A DNA stretch of 64,000 nt, from contig NC_080671.1 of NCBI RefSeq assembly GCF_030247195.1, positions 412,682,044-412,746,043 of the forward strand, written 5' to 3'. The translations under genes were made by a program, and so were the position numbers. This DNA comes from Topomyia yanbarensis. Taxonomy: Eukaryota; Arthropoda; Insecta; Diptera; Culicidae. Shown here piece after piece: positions 1 to 11,715 of the stretch. The notes below the pieces were generated by a model, which was not told the origin of the DNA, did not search any database, and saw only the letters and a list, made by a program, of their open reading frames with translations. Every line of letters begins with the position of its first letter. The first letter of the stretch is position 1.

Positions 1-121
1 ACTACACCAAAATATGATTTTTATATAACTTCTAACGGACCATGGTGATGGTGTTTTCATGGGATGAACCAATTAAAACACTATGAAAATACAATATAGT
101 AGCTTTTTTTGATGTTTTATT

Positions 122-480
122 TCGGCCTATCAGGATGTTTATGTCACCGATGACGAGCTTAACATTCCGCCATAGGCAGCTATCATAGACATGCTCCAGC
201 TGCGCATAAAATGCATCTTTCTCGGTTTCGTGAGGTCAGTGCACATTGATAATGCTCTAGTCGAAGAAATGGCCTTTGATCCACACTACACACATCCTTT
301 CGCTGATCGCCTGCCACTTGATCACGCGTTGGCGCATTTTGCCCATCTCTTGTGCCGTCGCTCGATCCCCGCATTTCCACACCTTCTGCCCCGTCTAGTA
401 AAACTCCTTCAATGCTACGGTTTCGAAGTTGCGAGTTTTCAGCTCATCCTTTTCTCCTTGATTGTTAGTAAAGTAGTGTT
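122..480 (-). pseudogene. Degraded RTE-like endonuclease fragment
   Basis: On the minus strand, reading from about 270 down to 122, one frame carries an apurinic-type endonuclease-phosphatase core: a run like SIINVH, then FYAQLEHVYDSC, then VKLVIGDINILIG. The G-D-x-N block corresponds to the catalytic D and N of the endonuclease of RTE-like non-LTR elements (the craniofacial-development-protein-2-like family). Weaker similarity, with a frame change, extends upstream to about 480. Stop codons interrupt the frame and the similarity ends abruptly at about 122, so only a dead endonuclease piece remains, without reverse transcriptase. It may be related to the RTE-like element near 17.6-19.6 kb, but that copy is truncated before the same segment, so the two cannot be aligned here. 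Confidence 0.65.
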
Positions 481-2317
481 TTTGGGCCACTCGTTGAACT
501 TGACCTAACCTGTCTCGTAGTCCGCCACCCAACATAACTGATTCCTACGACATGTATTTAGTTCTGCCTACGGTAGGGTTATAGCGCCCATGCCCGCTCA
601 CACCATCCCATTTCGCTATTACTGCAGAACACGGTAGTACCCAGTCGATCGCGGCCTACCGATTAAATGTCATCAATAGACCCACCAACATTTTTGAAAA
701 ATCTATGATTTTCGTCAAAAACCCCCTCCAAACCAAATTTCTGGCTACGCCACTGTTGTGAAGAGTTTATTCTTTTGATCGATTCTCGATTCATTCGCCC
801 ATCTCTGATAGATACACGGAAAACACTAGTTCCACTGCAGACGAATAATGTTGCTATTGATTTTTGGAATATCCTGTAAGATCAGCTACTCGAAAAGTGA
901 AACAAGCACTAAAAGTGCAGATGGTGCTCAATCTGGCAGAAGCTAACAAACCTTGTGCAAAAACAGCTAAGAAAAGTTCGCCTATTACTATAACTATAAA
1001 CAGCACACCGCACAGTGGCGGGCCTTCAAACAAAAGTCGGACAAAACCTCCAATGTCACCTAATTTGGCTGAAAATCACAATTTAAGCTAATTTTGAGGT
1101 GTTGAGCTCATTTTTGATGTCAAAAGTCGTAAAATATTAAATGCATTTTTCCATACAGTGTCATTGAACCTTTCTTATAACTATGATCCCGTTTTCATGA
1201 TAGATTTTCCGTTACTGTTCACCATTGTCAGCAATATCATAAAAAATGAAGAACACTACTTTAAATCCAATGTATAACATATTGGTTTACTGTAGATTGT
1301 CTAACTATTTTAAACAAAACACCATGCGCCTCCATATCAGCAACAAAGCTTCAAAATCTCCTTAAAACTTTTTGCGCACCTAGGCGCAGAACGAGACCAT
1401 GATATTCGAAAAGTAGAGGTAATTTCCCATAGAATGTATACTATGTGACCGTTCCGAAATGATTCCGAAATTTGTACAGAATACATTAGTGAAAAGAGTA
1501 TTTTTGATCTGACCACCTCAAACATATTTAAACTAAAAAGTCATAGTTTCAAGCAAATTTACCAAATGTATTTTATTCACTAACCAAGTTCTTTCGTTCC
1601 TCTACACAATAAAACTAGTTGTGCTAAAATCGGACTAAAATCAAACGAGCAACATGCATTTGAAGTGAACAGAGCAATGGTGGTTCCGGAAATGAAAATC
1701 ATTAAAAATTCCGGACTTTGCTACGTTTAAACTCATGTTAAAAATCGTGTTCTTATCCAATGTTTATAAAATTTTGAATATACATCATTCAATATATGAG
1801 ATATTTAGGGAAAATATAAAATATCAATATTTCAGAAATAAATTTTTGAGGTTTTGGCCAGCCTCCAGCCACTGTGCACCGTTATTTTATGGCAAAGAAC
1901 AAAACCAATAACTACGAACCTAACAGGAACTAATATTCACTCAACAACAATCGCACCCAGTATCTCTAAACCAACAGGCGGTACCACTAGGAAAGAAGCG
2001 AACGCAGATGTGGACAGATTCGTACGTCGGTGTACTCGCATTCCTGTCTGACGCTCTATTGATTTCTTTGAAAATATTTTGGATTGGATTCTCAATATTT
2101 TGTGGTGTACTCCGTCAATTCAAGCAATAAAAACTGGGTTCTCTTACTTTGTACATAACGTAGACAGTTACCTTAAGAACGTTAGTTTTAACAAACGTCA
2201 AATATCAAATTAAGTCAAAGAGTACAATTTTTCTAGTTATTATATTAAAATGTCTCTCATTTTTTCCCGTTTTTATCATATAAAAATTTAATAAGGCGAA
2301 TAGAAAGAAATTACAAT
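481..2317. other. AT-rich stretch without a recognisable gene
   Basis: No supported coding region. The segment 695-757 matches 33880-33945 and ends in the phrase CTGGCTACGCCACTG, apparently the end of a dispersed mosquito repeat. Short open frames at 864-1091 and 1854-2051 show no recognisable motif and look like chance. Confidence 0.5.
695..757 (+). repeat. Dispersed repeat end (GGCTACGCC type)
   Basis: Shares an A-rich lead-in, a C-rich block and the terminal phrase CTGGCTACGCCACTG with 33880-33945. A variant in the opposite orientation is seen near 56660-56720. The family and its other end were not determined. Confidence 0.5.
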
Positions 2318-2621
2318 TAGGGGAGCCCGGGGCTAGCTGTTGGTTAGGGTAAGTTGGCTGAATCCCTTTTTCTCTGTTTCTATTAGACATAAAGCGCTGC
2401 CTCTTCTTGTGTACCTCAAGTTATGTGAAAACCGTTATCCAATGTGGTTTTGTTGCCAAACGATTTGTTTGGTGGAAGTTGTGGGTGATACTGTGTTTTC
2501 GAGCATACCATGCAAATTTTCTAAATTTTAAATACTTTGCGTCGGGGTAAGTTGGCGGTACTATTTACAGTGCAAAAAAGTCATCAAAAAATTTTATGTC
2601 TGGAATTCACTCCAAAGCACA

Positions 2622-3301
2622 GTGTTTTAAAACGTCGTTTTCGTGGTCAAAATTAATAGCGTCTAAACCGTTGACTTTAGAGGTACAGTTTTTTCGGAGA
2701 AGTTGTTGTTCTTATGATTGCGCATCCACAGAAGGTTACCATTCTGTGATTAATTCACCTATAAGTGATATACGAAGTTTATTTTCCGAACTAGTTAAGA
2801 TAGAGACTTTTTGTCTTCGATAAAGTTGTAGCAAATATTACTACAAAAGAAATTGCTAAAGACACCACATATCTATCTTTAATAGTTTACAAGTTATGGA
2901 ACATATTATATGGAAGACCCCTTAAAATTAGTTTTTTCATGATAACTTTTTTAGACATTCTCGTATCTTCTTGGAATCTTCCACAAAGTTGTTTACGGTA
3001 TCGAAACACATATTTGCGCTGAACATAGTTACTTCCTATCTGTTGAATTTAAAAAGATATTCCAAATTTTACGATATTTTTGGGGTAACTTCCACCTTAA
3101 ACCATTCGTTAAGGAGCAAAAAGGAACAAACAACATCATAACATACTGAAAGTACTAGCTTTTTACTTTCATATATTGGCCCTATTGTTAGTCGACGCGA
3201 GTGTTATGTTCAATACAATATCCCATCACAGTGGTTTAAAATGAAATATTCAAGCGCACTGCAATAAGCAGCTTGATCTTTTCATGGTAAATTGCATGAA
3301 A
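2622..3301 (+). repeat. Left inverted arm of foldback element
   Basis: Runs from CAGTGTTTTAAAACGTCG to GGTAAATTGCATGAAACAT. It is the diverged reverse complement of 3766-4455, with both substitutions and small indels. Confidence 0.8.
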
Positions 3302-3765
3302 CATATTCATCGATGTCCAAAAAAAGGAAAAGAGAATTTTGACCACAATCATGATCAAAGTACGAAACGTAGCATATCGTGCGTTCGAGAAGTGTGTCAC
3401 ATGAACTTTAAGCAATCAGTGGATACTGGTAGGCTTGGAAAAATTATGAAAATCCTACCAGAAGGTTTATTAATGTCTTTCGTGACAATTATAATGGAGC
3501 TTGATTAACGTCACCTGTTCACAATGTGGATTCTGTCGTGACTGAGGCTCGGGAATGGCTAAAAAAAGTATAAAACGATTTTTAGAAGACGCCAAAGCTC
3601 TTTTAGCGGGAGAAGAAACTTTGAAGATGACGTAGAAAACGAATATTAAAAATAAATTTATTTATCTAATTTATAATGCAAATATCGACATTATTAAACA
3701 CATCCAAAACTGTAATTTGATTTTTGAAAGGCAAACCATATGCATTGCATGTTATAGGCGACCGT

Positions 3766-4455
3766 GTTCTATGCAATTTACCATAAAAACATGAAGCTGT
3801 TTGTCGCAGTGCGCTTGAATATTTCATTTTATACCACTGCGATGGCATATTGTATTGAACATAACACTCGGGGAGAATCGCGTCGACTAACAATCGGGCC
3901 ATTATATGAAAGTAAAAAGCTAGTACTTTCAGTATGTTATGATGTTGTTTGTTCCTTTTTGCTCCTTAACGAATTATTTAAGATGGAAGTTACCCCAAAA
4001 ATATCGTAAAATTTGGAATATCTTTTTAAAGTCAACAGATAAGTAGTAACCATGTTAAGCAAAAATATTTGTTTCGATACCGCAAACAACTTTGTGGAAG
4101 ATTCCAAGAAGATACGAGAATGTTTAAAAAAGTTATCATGAAAAAACTAATTTTAAGGGGTCTTCCATATAATATGTTCCATAAGTCGTAAACTATTAAA
4201 GATAGATATGTGGTGTCTTCAGCAATTTCTTTTGTAGTAACATTTTCTACAACTTTGTCGAAGACACAAAGTCTCTATCTCAATTAGTTCGGAAAATAAA
4301 TTTCGTATATCACTTATAGGTGAATTAATTACGAAACGGTAACCTCCTGTGGATGCGCAATCAAAACAACAACTCCTCCGAACAAACTATACCTCTAAAG
4401 TCAACGATTTAGACGCTATTAATTTTGACCACGAAAACGACGTTTTAAAACACTG
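3766..4455 (-). repeat. Right inverted arm of foldback element
   Basis: Reverse complement of 2622-3301. Matching landmarks include the blocks around the dinucleotide-rich phrase TTTTTGGGGTAACTTCCA (left) and TGGAAGTTACCCCAAAAA (right). Confidence 0.8.
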
Positions 4456-4940
4456 TGCAAAGTAAGAAAATCTTTTTCTTGTGTAACTCGCCAATGCAGC
4501 AGACATTTATTCCAGCCAATTGCTTGAAGAATTTCGAAGATTTGCTTTTGAGTAAGAAGAACGCGTCAAAGTCAAAATGCCGGCGTATTGAAAGTAAAAT
4601 ATAATAGCAAATGTCGGTTAATATACAGTTTTCTCGAAAAGACATTCAGCACGTTCCAAAAGGACCCTTGAAGTAATTGAATCACCATTTAATTGCTTAG
4701 TTTTTGGCGTATACTCACATACCGCCAACTTACCTCGAGACCGGGGTAAGTTGGCGGTTTTTCCGCGTCACATACTTTTGTCTCTAAAAATGGAGACAAT
4801 GCATCAAACTTGAAAAAATCAGAGATGTTGCCAACAGTTTGCTCTTTCATGCCACGTATTCTGTTTTGCAAGATCTACCTACATCAAAGCGATAAAAATT
4901 GAAAATTGAAAACACCGCCAACTAGCCCCGGTTTCTCCTA

Positions 4941-7829
4941 CTGTTGTTAGTTTTATTCTGTTAATACCGTAATATTTCGCCCATCGTTCGTCCATTCAGT
5001 TTTACTTGCAGGTAAAAATGTGGGGCCCCAAATAGATTCCGGGCCCGGGGCAATTGTCCCGATTGACCCACCTCTCATCGGGCCTGGTTTCATTCCCTAG
5101 TATGTTTCACAAGTCTGGACAGAATCGTCATCGTTATTAGTAGCGGTTATGGTCTATAAATTTTTAGATTTTCGAGTCCGTTTGGGTTCAGATTCGAAAA
5201 TAATAAAACCCAACCACCTCTACTATCATCTGCAGGCAAAATTGGTCAACCCAAGACTTTGCGTCGTCGATGATGAGTTTCACGTACAGGTGAGCTGCTA
5301 CGTTTTGTACTACACTGGCGGTTCTAACGATGGGAACGATGGAACCAACGTTCGTTCGAAATTTTCGCGATGATCACAATCAATGACTGAACATTTTATA
5401 TTTCTATAGCTTATTCCGACGTCACTACCAATTGGCGTTTTCCGACGTCGGTCTCGGGACATAAGAAATTTTCTTTCAGAAGTTAGATGGAGAAGCAAAA
5501 TGGTGACTGGTTCCGACGGCGAAAGTCTATTTTTTACAGTACATTTATGTTTGTGTCGTGTGCCCTATCTTATCTTGACATCTCTAACAGCTGTTTGTGT
5601 ACTCAGACTTGCATTTTACCTGAAGTGTGGGGTATATTGAAATTTGTCATTCACACTGAATGTTTTCAAGTAAATCAAAACCTCAAGTGAATCGGCTACT
5701 CTCCGGTTGCACCAGGAGCAGCTCATGTTTAATTCAAACAGTATCAAATTTCTATCCTTCCATCTATCGTATTACATAATTTGCCTGATTCGACGAAACA
5801 ATTTCAGAGGAATATCCCAGGCTGAAGCGAGCCACATACACACACCCACACCCACCAGTGAACTTGGGAGCCTTTCTTTCGACACTCGTCAGTCAGTTCT
5901 CTATCTTTCGGTCGAGCTCGGCCGAGCAAAGTACTTCAACTCTTCAAACTCATGAATATATAGTTATTCCGATGAATACGTACACGTACCCAGTAGTGAA
6001 GGGATGCAAAACAGTGTTCCGTGCCGTCCGTCGGGACACGACCCGTCCGTATGCGAGCTGCAAAACAAAGCACCAATACATTCACCTCGATGCTGTTGCT
6101 GTTGCTTGCTATGGCTGTAAAAACAGTGCAGTTTCAGTGCTGGTAGAACAATGCATAAACATGCTCCCGGCAGCCGCAAGTCTACACCTTTTGATTTCGT
6201 TTTCCAACCCTTCCTGGCCGCAGGTTTCGGTGGTAGCGAGGAAAAGCTTTGCGCTCAGCCGCCGAATGGTGTTCAGCAAGGCCACCCCAGCCTGCTGGGA
6301 GAATTACTCTTCGACCCATTTCGGTGTGTACTATTCATTTGAGGTTTCCGTGTCCCACATATTCACCTGTACCGAGCCAATCCAAGCGATCCGAAATTGT
6401 TGCCCCTACCGGAGCGAACCTAATGTCTGTGCTGTAGCTGTTGTTGCATTATTCCGTTCATATTTCTTTACTTCCGACTGCAGCACAATGCAGAGCCAAA
6501 GCAAACCACCATCCCCCGCCAATCGAAAGCGAAGGTGCTGTGCGAGTGTGAAAATGGCAGCCAGTGTCTAGTGCAGTGGCAGCACCGGTAACACTACACA
6601 ATGCATTTCCTTGGGGCCTTTGAAAGAAATAAATAATTTTTCAATTACAGTACCGCGTTTGGTGAATGAAAACGGTAATTGTGAATGTTGGCCCTTTTTG
6701 CTGGCAAGAAGCCGGATTTGGAAACATTTGCAACCATCCCCCCAAAAGGGCCAGGAAAGCGTAAAATCTCGTTAAAGACCTAAGCAGCGTTGAAATTATG
6801 AAAAATGGCACAAGCTTCTGTCAGAGTGTTCTGGTTCTGGACTAAGCACATAGCTTAAAGCCGTTCTTGTTTTATGTTGTTCCAAGTAAGCGCGTGATGC
6901 TTTTGTGATGTGGTTTTCGAAACAAGAAAAAAACACTCTTTTTTACTGCTATAACAAACGTTTCAATAGAACATCACAAGTTGCATAGAGCAGCTCAACA
7001 CAGTTACGACTGAAACTCTTAAAGCTTAGCGAATCGTGCAAACTACTTTCGCAGAACACGAGATTCACAAATATAAATCTCTCTTGATTTGTACAAACAC
7101 AAAAAATACCTACTCACATTAGCGCCCAACCTTTTAGCGGACCTGCCCGTGTACGAGTTTTTGTCGTTCCCTAATTGGACAGGCAAGTTCCATTGCACCA
7201 CCCACACACACACACATACATACACACACCAGTTGCAGGACGGCTTTTGGAAAAGTGAAGCACGTGAACAGTGCTCCTTAAACAACATTTTTCGCCAGAA
7301 TTACTTTCCGTAATGAGATATAATGTGGCCAGCCGAGGTCTGAGCCGAGCATCCGCATGCCCACTTCGTTGCCGAACAATGAGAACATCGTCCCATCCCG
7401 GCCGGCAGTTGAATGCACATTGTGTATACATGCAACGAGGGGATACACCGGTGTGCTCTAATTGCATCTCTACGACTACGGATGGTGAATTTCTAACCAA
7501 AAAGGCAGTCCTGCATATTAACCAACTTGTCGTTCTGGCTCCTGCTACTAACCCACAAACCTACCTAGAGATACATATATCTGCTGAAATGACAGGTTTT
7601 CGTTAGAAATGAGTTTCCTGTCCGAGCAAACTGAATAGAAGTAATTACGGACGACGGTGCTTGTGCTATTGCACTACACTGTTGTCAGTGGTGATATAAA
7701 CTATTACTCCCGCTGTCCAGTCTGGGATGCATTGTGGACGGTGGTCGTTGTTGCAAATGGATAGCTAGGTAAATATCCAAAATGAGTGAATACAGAATGT
7801 CCAGTAGTGTAGACAGGGTCGTCCATATG
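4941..7829. other. No supported gene; GC-richer island and CA repeat
   Basis: No coding region can be supported. 5830-6640 is GC-richer and less repetitive than its surroundings, has TCAGT initiator-like pentamers near 5889-5897 and an AATAAATAA near 6630. It may be a transcribed exon or control region, but nothing decides this. The 237-codon open frame at 5858-6571 has no recognisable domain. A CA microsatellite sits at 7200-7230. Confidence 0.35.
7200..7230 (+). repeat. CA microsatellite
   Basis: Short run of CA units broken by TACATA, within otherwise unassigned sequence. Confidence 0.8.
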
Positions 7830-8205
7830 GCGGGGTCCAATGGACTAGGGTCGAGCCCTCACACTTTATGGCGAAGGGTAACTATTCGGAGGGCACTAGG
7901 CGTTTTTCGCTCAGACAGTGCGGATCCGTTCATCCGTAAGGAGTGTGACGCGGGATAAACCTTCTTATCCCTTTCGAATGATACCGAATGTTCGCTTTTA
8001 GGCGATAATATTTACCGGCTGAAGCGCAGAATTCTTGAAACGTCCAACTTCGTGATTCAGCAAATATGGTTACACTTGATTCTGTGGCCGCACCGTCAAT
8101 CTCCACGTCATGTGAAGGGACATATAGGAAGTTCTCAAGAGTACACGAGTCAAAATTGGTTTGAATTCGTAAATAAAGTGCATTGAATGCTGAGACAATC
8201 ATTTT
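7830..8205 (-). pseudogene. Dead ORF1 fragment of an I-clade retrotransposon
   Basis: The minus strand has the run YVPSHDVEIDGAATESSV. It lines up with YIPASRVEVSGVVSDSSL in ORF1 of the I-clade element at 57.1 kb and with the matching segment of the element at 11.7 kb. Further downstream, in a different frame, KKVYPASHSLR lines up with the KKIYVNSDSYR segment of the same ORF1. The fragment therefore covers the part of the gag-like protein just before its zinc knuckles. Frame changes and missing flanks show that it is inactive. It is clearly more diverged than the two large copies, so it is either an older insertion or a sister family. Confidence 0.65.
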
Positions 8206-9060
8206 TTTCCGTTAGGAATACAGCACCACCAGAACACCTGCATAACGCTTTTATTTGTTTTTCTTTTGTGAACTTCAGTCATGGTTTCCGGGTGGTCAAA
8301 CGGTGAGTTAACATAGTTCTCACAAGTCTTCTCACTCGTGCCTCCACGCTAGTCTAAGTCTGTTAATGACATTTGGTCGTTAGACCGGCGACGACTGTCT
8401 TCTGCCGATAGTAGCAGAATCAAATGATGCGAACGGATCTAGGTGTGAAAACACAACCGTAAAAATTAATATTTGATCGGATATCAGACGACTTTGAACT
8501 GACTAGTATTATTAATTGATTTTATTACGTATACTAAAAGCTCGCTTCGTATCCAATTTAACACTCCGTTATTGATAACAAGCTCGTGCTTCAGGTTATC
8601 AATGCCTTGTATTTCCCTTCTATGGTCGTTATTATCGTTCCTATATCCTTATTCTACAATCAATCCGATATGAATAATAGGACATATTTTGCTTGATTTA
8701 CAATATTTCGCCCTTTCATAACTACTTGCCTATAATACTTGTTTTCATTCGGTTATTTTAAACCTAATTAATATATCTTAGAAAAAATAACAAAATCTGT
8801 CTTAATTAAGTTGCAATAAATAGTGATCCATAAAATTCTCTAAACAATATTCCCACGGCCGGCTGTTTGAGATTTAATTTGCCATTGATTTGTAAACAAA
8901 GGATACTCTCGGTAGCCGGCTACCCAGAGTTTAACAAAACCTTTTTTGTTTGCTTTTCGGGTGATCGTGTACTAACTGAGCAACTGCCTAATAAATTATG
9001 CTTTACAGGTCGCATCGCTTGCTTGGAGCGAATCCTAGACCTTATGCCCTTCTAACCGAA
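8206..9060. other. AT-rich filler
   Basis: Nothing recognisable: no long open frame, RNA gene or clear repeat end was seen. Confidence 0.5.
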
Positions 9061-9064
9061 TCAC

Positions 9065-9425
9065 CGATTCGAACGAAATTTTGCAGTTTGGTTCGGTTTA
9101 TGAATCTCCAAGATTTTCTCTGGCAATTGCAACATTTTGATATAAGGGCAATTTTTCAAAAGAGCGTAGTCGTTGTCGCATGCATCACTTTCAATTTTTT
9201 TTTGTTCGGTTACTGTATTTTAAACAGACAAACTATCTGAGACCAAGTGGAATTGAATACTTCTGCACAAAAAATGCACTGAACATAATGTATTATTTTT
9301 CACAAAAATAAAAATTCAAATCGCCAAAAAACATTTTTTTAAATTTTTTATATTTTGTCAACAAAAACCTAAAGAGAAAAAAATGTTTTGTATGTGATGT
9401 TTTTCTTTGCTTAATTTCAATCTAT
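9065..9425 (+). repeat. Dispersed AT-rich repeat, copy 1
   Basis: Shares ordered blocks with 48890-49240 in the same orientation: GAACGAAA..., CGGTTTATGAATCTCCA (TTTATAAATCTCCA in the other copy), CTATCTGAGA, and AAAAACCTAAAGAGAAAA. The copies are diverged and neither shows coding potential. Ends and class are unknown. Confidence 0.65.
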
Positions 9426-9644
9426 ATGTATCTGAGAATACCCCATAGAAAGGATTTGGTGAACATCATATTCATTGGCATGATTCTTGAAACCGAAAGG
9501 TACCCACCTCCGGTCGTTTCTGAGATACTAAGAGCGGCACACCACGATGGCGCTTGTCTATGGAAAAATCATTGTTTAAAGAATTAACCGGTCCATTCTT
9601 GACGGTTTATGCATATGTGAGCGCCTGTGAATTGTGTTTTTGTT

Positions 9645-9985
9645 TTTTGGACGAGAAAATCGTACGGAAGAAGGAATGCGTTGGACATGATGAGAATCGA
9701 ATGGGAACGAGATTACGAAAACTGAAGAAAGAAAACAAAGGTATCGGTGGGAAAAGAAAGGGAAAGTTGACGGACAAATCAATCCGCCAGTTAACAAAAT
9801 TTTCTGGGATGGTGATTTGGAGAAACTCAAATTCTGTAGAACATATGCGAAATGCAATCTGGGCTTCCCTCGAACACTGCTCGTCATCGAACGAAAATCC
9901 CCAACACTAAAAGCGTTCACCCGGAGAGGACAGTTGGTGCAAGTGGCGTCAGGCTGAAGTAAACGGAACTTTAGAAACATTCGAA
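9645..9985 (+). pseudogene. Mutator-like transposase fragment
   Basis: The plus strand encodes the sequence KIVRKKECVGHDENRMGTRL, then a lysine-rich segment, GKLTDKSIRQLTKF, VEHMRNAIWAS and, after an in-frame TAA at 9909-9911, GEDSWCKWRQAE. This order (CxGH...RMG, LTDK, AIWA, DSWCKW) is the pattern I know from Mutator-like transposase proteins common in arthropod genomes. The D-S-W-C-K-W block follows a short cysteine/histidine-rich stretch in that family. Only this middle part is present. The stop and the lost flanks make it a remnant. The identification rests on remembered family motifs and should be confirmed by a profile search. Confidence 0.6.
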
Positions 9986-10049
9986 CCTGTCAGGGTCTAC
10001 AAAAGTCTATCATATAATGATTCAGGCCTGTGCTCAGAAAATTCTCGAG

Positions 10050-10170
10050 GGGAGGGTTTTGATTGTTTCACGCTTCTTTTAAAAGGAAGGTATAGAAACC
10101 CTCAAACATTTAAGATTTTTCGTATGCCTGGAGAGCCGAGTCTTGTGTACCAATAGTCTTAGCTCAACAG
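10050..10170 (+). repeat. GGGCCGAG-type dispersed repeat, copy 1
   Basis: Contains AAGGTATAGAAACCCTCAAA followed by GAGAGCCGAGTCTTGTGTACC. This corresponds to the blocks at 55595-55700 (GGAGGGCCGAGTCTTATATACC) and 63560-63600 (GGAGGGCCGAGTGTCATATGC). It is a dispersed non-coding family of unknown class. Confidence 0.55.
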
Positions 10171-11029
10171 ATTGAGTAAATGTTTGCTATTGAGAAAGAA
10201 TCATCAACAGGCACTGCTGCCAGCTGGCTCGTAGTAGATTCGGATTGGTTTGTAGTAGCTAAGCCTGCTGACTAAACCTAAACCTCTTGTATCCCCCAAT
10301 TCTCATCCGTCTGGGGCAATCGTTAGGCACTACTTCAGTAGGGATTGTTTTATGTTAATCGTTCATGTTTTTGTTCATAGCTGCTTTTCTTTGCTCGCTG
10401 TCCAACCTTCATGCTTTATCTGACCTGCTCTGGTCTGCTGCAACCTGGTGAGACTCAAACCGATCCGGAGGTGTCGACATTAATGATTTACATCTCTTCA
10501 CAAGCACCTTTGTAAGGTTTCTTATCCTTCTTGACGCTACTCGTTCCTATTTATCTGCTATCTGAGAATTCCTCGGCGGCGGTATTTCACCTGATACCGA
10601 TGCCCATATGCACGATCCACTTAGCTGTCAGCCACTCTGGCGGAGTGATCATCGGCGGTGAAATTTCTCATAACGATAACACGATTTTCTCCAACCTTGT
10701 GTTTTTCTTCCTTAGTCCCCGTTGTAGCCTGCTGGCCGACATCTGCTGTATAGCTGGTCTACTTACAACTGTTGCTAATATCGAAACTTCTCGAAACGTG
10801 TACCGATTCATCAGAGAAGCCGACCAACTTGACATACATCCCTCGCAGGGTTTCTTCGTTGTTTTCTTCATCGACTTGTTTCTAGAGTGACTGGACTCAA
10901 TGACATTTTATGTGTCAAAACGGTTTGCAGTATATTTATTTCCTGAACAGGAAGTTCATAAGTTTTTAAAAGTAATGCGAAACCCTCATGGGAAGGGTAT
11001 ATTATATTATATTATATTTCCTGATTGTA
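10171..11029. other. No supported gene
   Basis: A 119-codon plus-strand frame (10531-10890) and its minus-strand counterpart were inspected and no family was recognised. The stretch ends in a TATTATATTATATTATATTT run that borders the 3' end of the RTE-like element. Confidence 0.4.
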
Positions 11030-11415
11030 CATCATATTATCATGATATAATCAGTTCCACAATATTCCGCCACGTCACTCGGTCAGTTGCTGCTTGTCTC
11101 CAACCTCTCAGGTGCCCGATACTCGCCAGGTTCTGCTCCACTTGGTCCAGCCACCGGGAACGCTGCGCTCCTCTCCGTTTTGTACCTGCCGGGTTGGAGG
11201 TGAAAACCAACTTGGTGGGGTTGTTGTCCGAAATCCTCACAACTTGTCCCCGCCCACCGTACCCTTCCAGCTTGAGCTACTTTCCGGATACTTGGCTCAC
11301 CATAGAGTCGCGCAAGTTCGTGGTTCATCCTTCTCCTCCACACGCCATCCTCCTGCACACCACCGAAGATCGTTCTCAGCACCCTTCTTTCGAAGACTTC
11401 AAGTCCTTGCAGATC
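11000..11415 (-). mobile_element. RTE-like element, 3' part (left of insertion)
   Basis: The minus strand encodes the C-terminal end of an RTE-like polyprotein. It has RTIFGGVQEDGVWRRRMNHE, then RVRWAGH, a frame change near 11200, and WLDQVEQNL ... WRNIVELI before a stop. The reading runs directly into the sequence right of the I-clade insertion (17600 upward) once one copy of the target duplication is removed, so both belong to one element. Beyond the stop the element ends in short AT tandem repeats (AATATAATATAATATA on the minus strand), as is usual for RTE-type 3' ends. Frame changes show it was already decaying. Confidence 0.8.
11401..11415 (+). repeat. Target-site duplication, left copy
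   Basis: AAGTCCTTGCAGATC, identical to 17600-17614. It flanks the I-clade element exactly, although the first A could also be part of the poly-A tail at the right side. Confidence 0.9.
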
Positions 11416-11715
11416 ATACGTCTCCCAACCTTTGAACGGAACGGATCGTTATATTTCACAGTGGTGCTCGGTGTGTAAATTTTAGTGAGTCAAGGTCATC
11501 CTTTGTTCGTTCGTTAGCAGCCGTTCTGCTGGTGCCGACAGTAAATCCAGTACATTGTTTTCGCTGGTGCGGAACAATCGACGTTGTTTGCAGATAAGTT
11601 TTGCTTTATTTTTTTTCCTCGTTTGCTTTCTTTCCTTTTCCCTACTTTTACTCTACCTTGTAATCAAATAATAAGACACATTCCCGTTTATATAACGCTC
11701 TGCCCTCGTGCTTAA
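11416..11715 (+). promoter_or_regulatory. 5' leader with presumed internal promoter
   Basis: About 300 bp between the target duplication and the ORF1 start. I-type elements must carry an internal promoter here in order to copy themselves in full. The 5' leader of element 2 (56805-57109) is quite different in sequence, so the promoter region has diverged much faster than the coding part. No TATA box was seen. Confidence 0.5.

Larger units (their letters stand above)
2318..4940. mobile_element. 2.6 kb foldback DNA element
   Basis: The two ends form imperfect terminal inverted repeats: TAGGGGAGCCCGGGGCTAGC at the left and, on the complementary strand at the right, TAGGAGAAACCGGGGCTAGT. Both ends are bounded by TA, consistent with a TA target duplication. 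Inside are two long inverted arms (about 2622-3301 and 3766-4455) around a spacer of about 460 bp. The phrase GGTAAGTTGGCGG recurs near the outer ends of both halves. No intact transposase is visible. Short open frames in the spacer and arms (3284-3508 plus, 3666-3902 minus) are unrecognised and may be transposase remnants. The structure fits a non-autonomous foldback transposon; a Tc1/mariner-like source is only suggested by the TA. Confidence 0.75.

Noticed and set aside
5858..6571. 237-codon open frame as a host gene
   Set aside because: No recognisable domain, mixed low-complexity composition and no splice or codon evidence; only the GC-richer context is kept as a note.
7930..8202. Copia-type integrase/protease segment (LYVP motif)
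   Set aside because: The LYVP phrase first suggested Ty1/copia, but the following VEIDG block and downstream segments fit I-clade ORF1 far better.
10531..10890. 119-codon plus frame and its minus-strand counterpart as a gene
   Set aside because: Overlapping frames on both strands and no motif; likely chance in a moderately GC-rich stretch.
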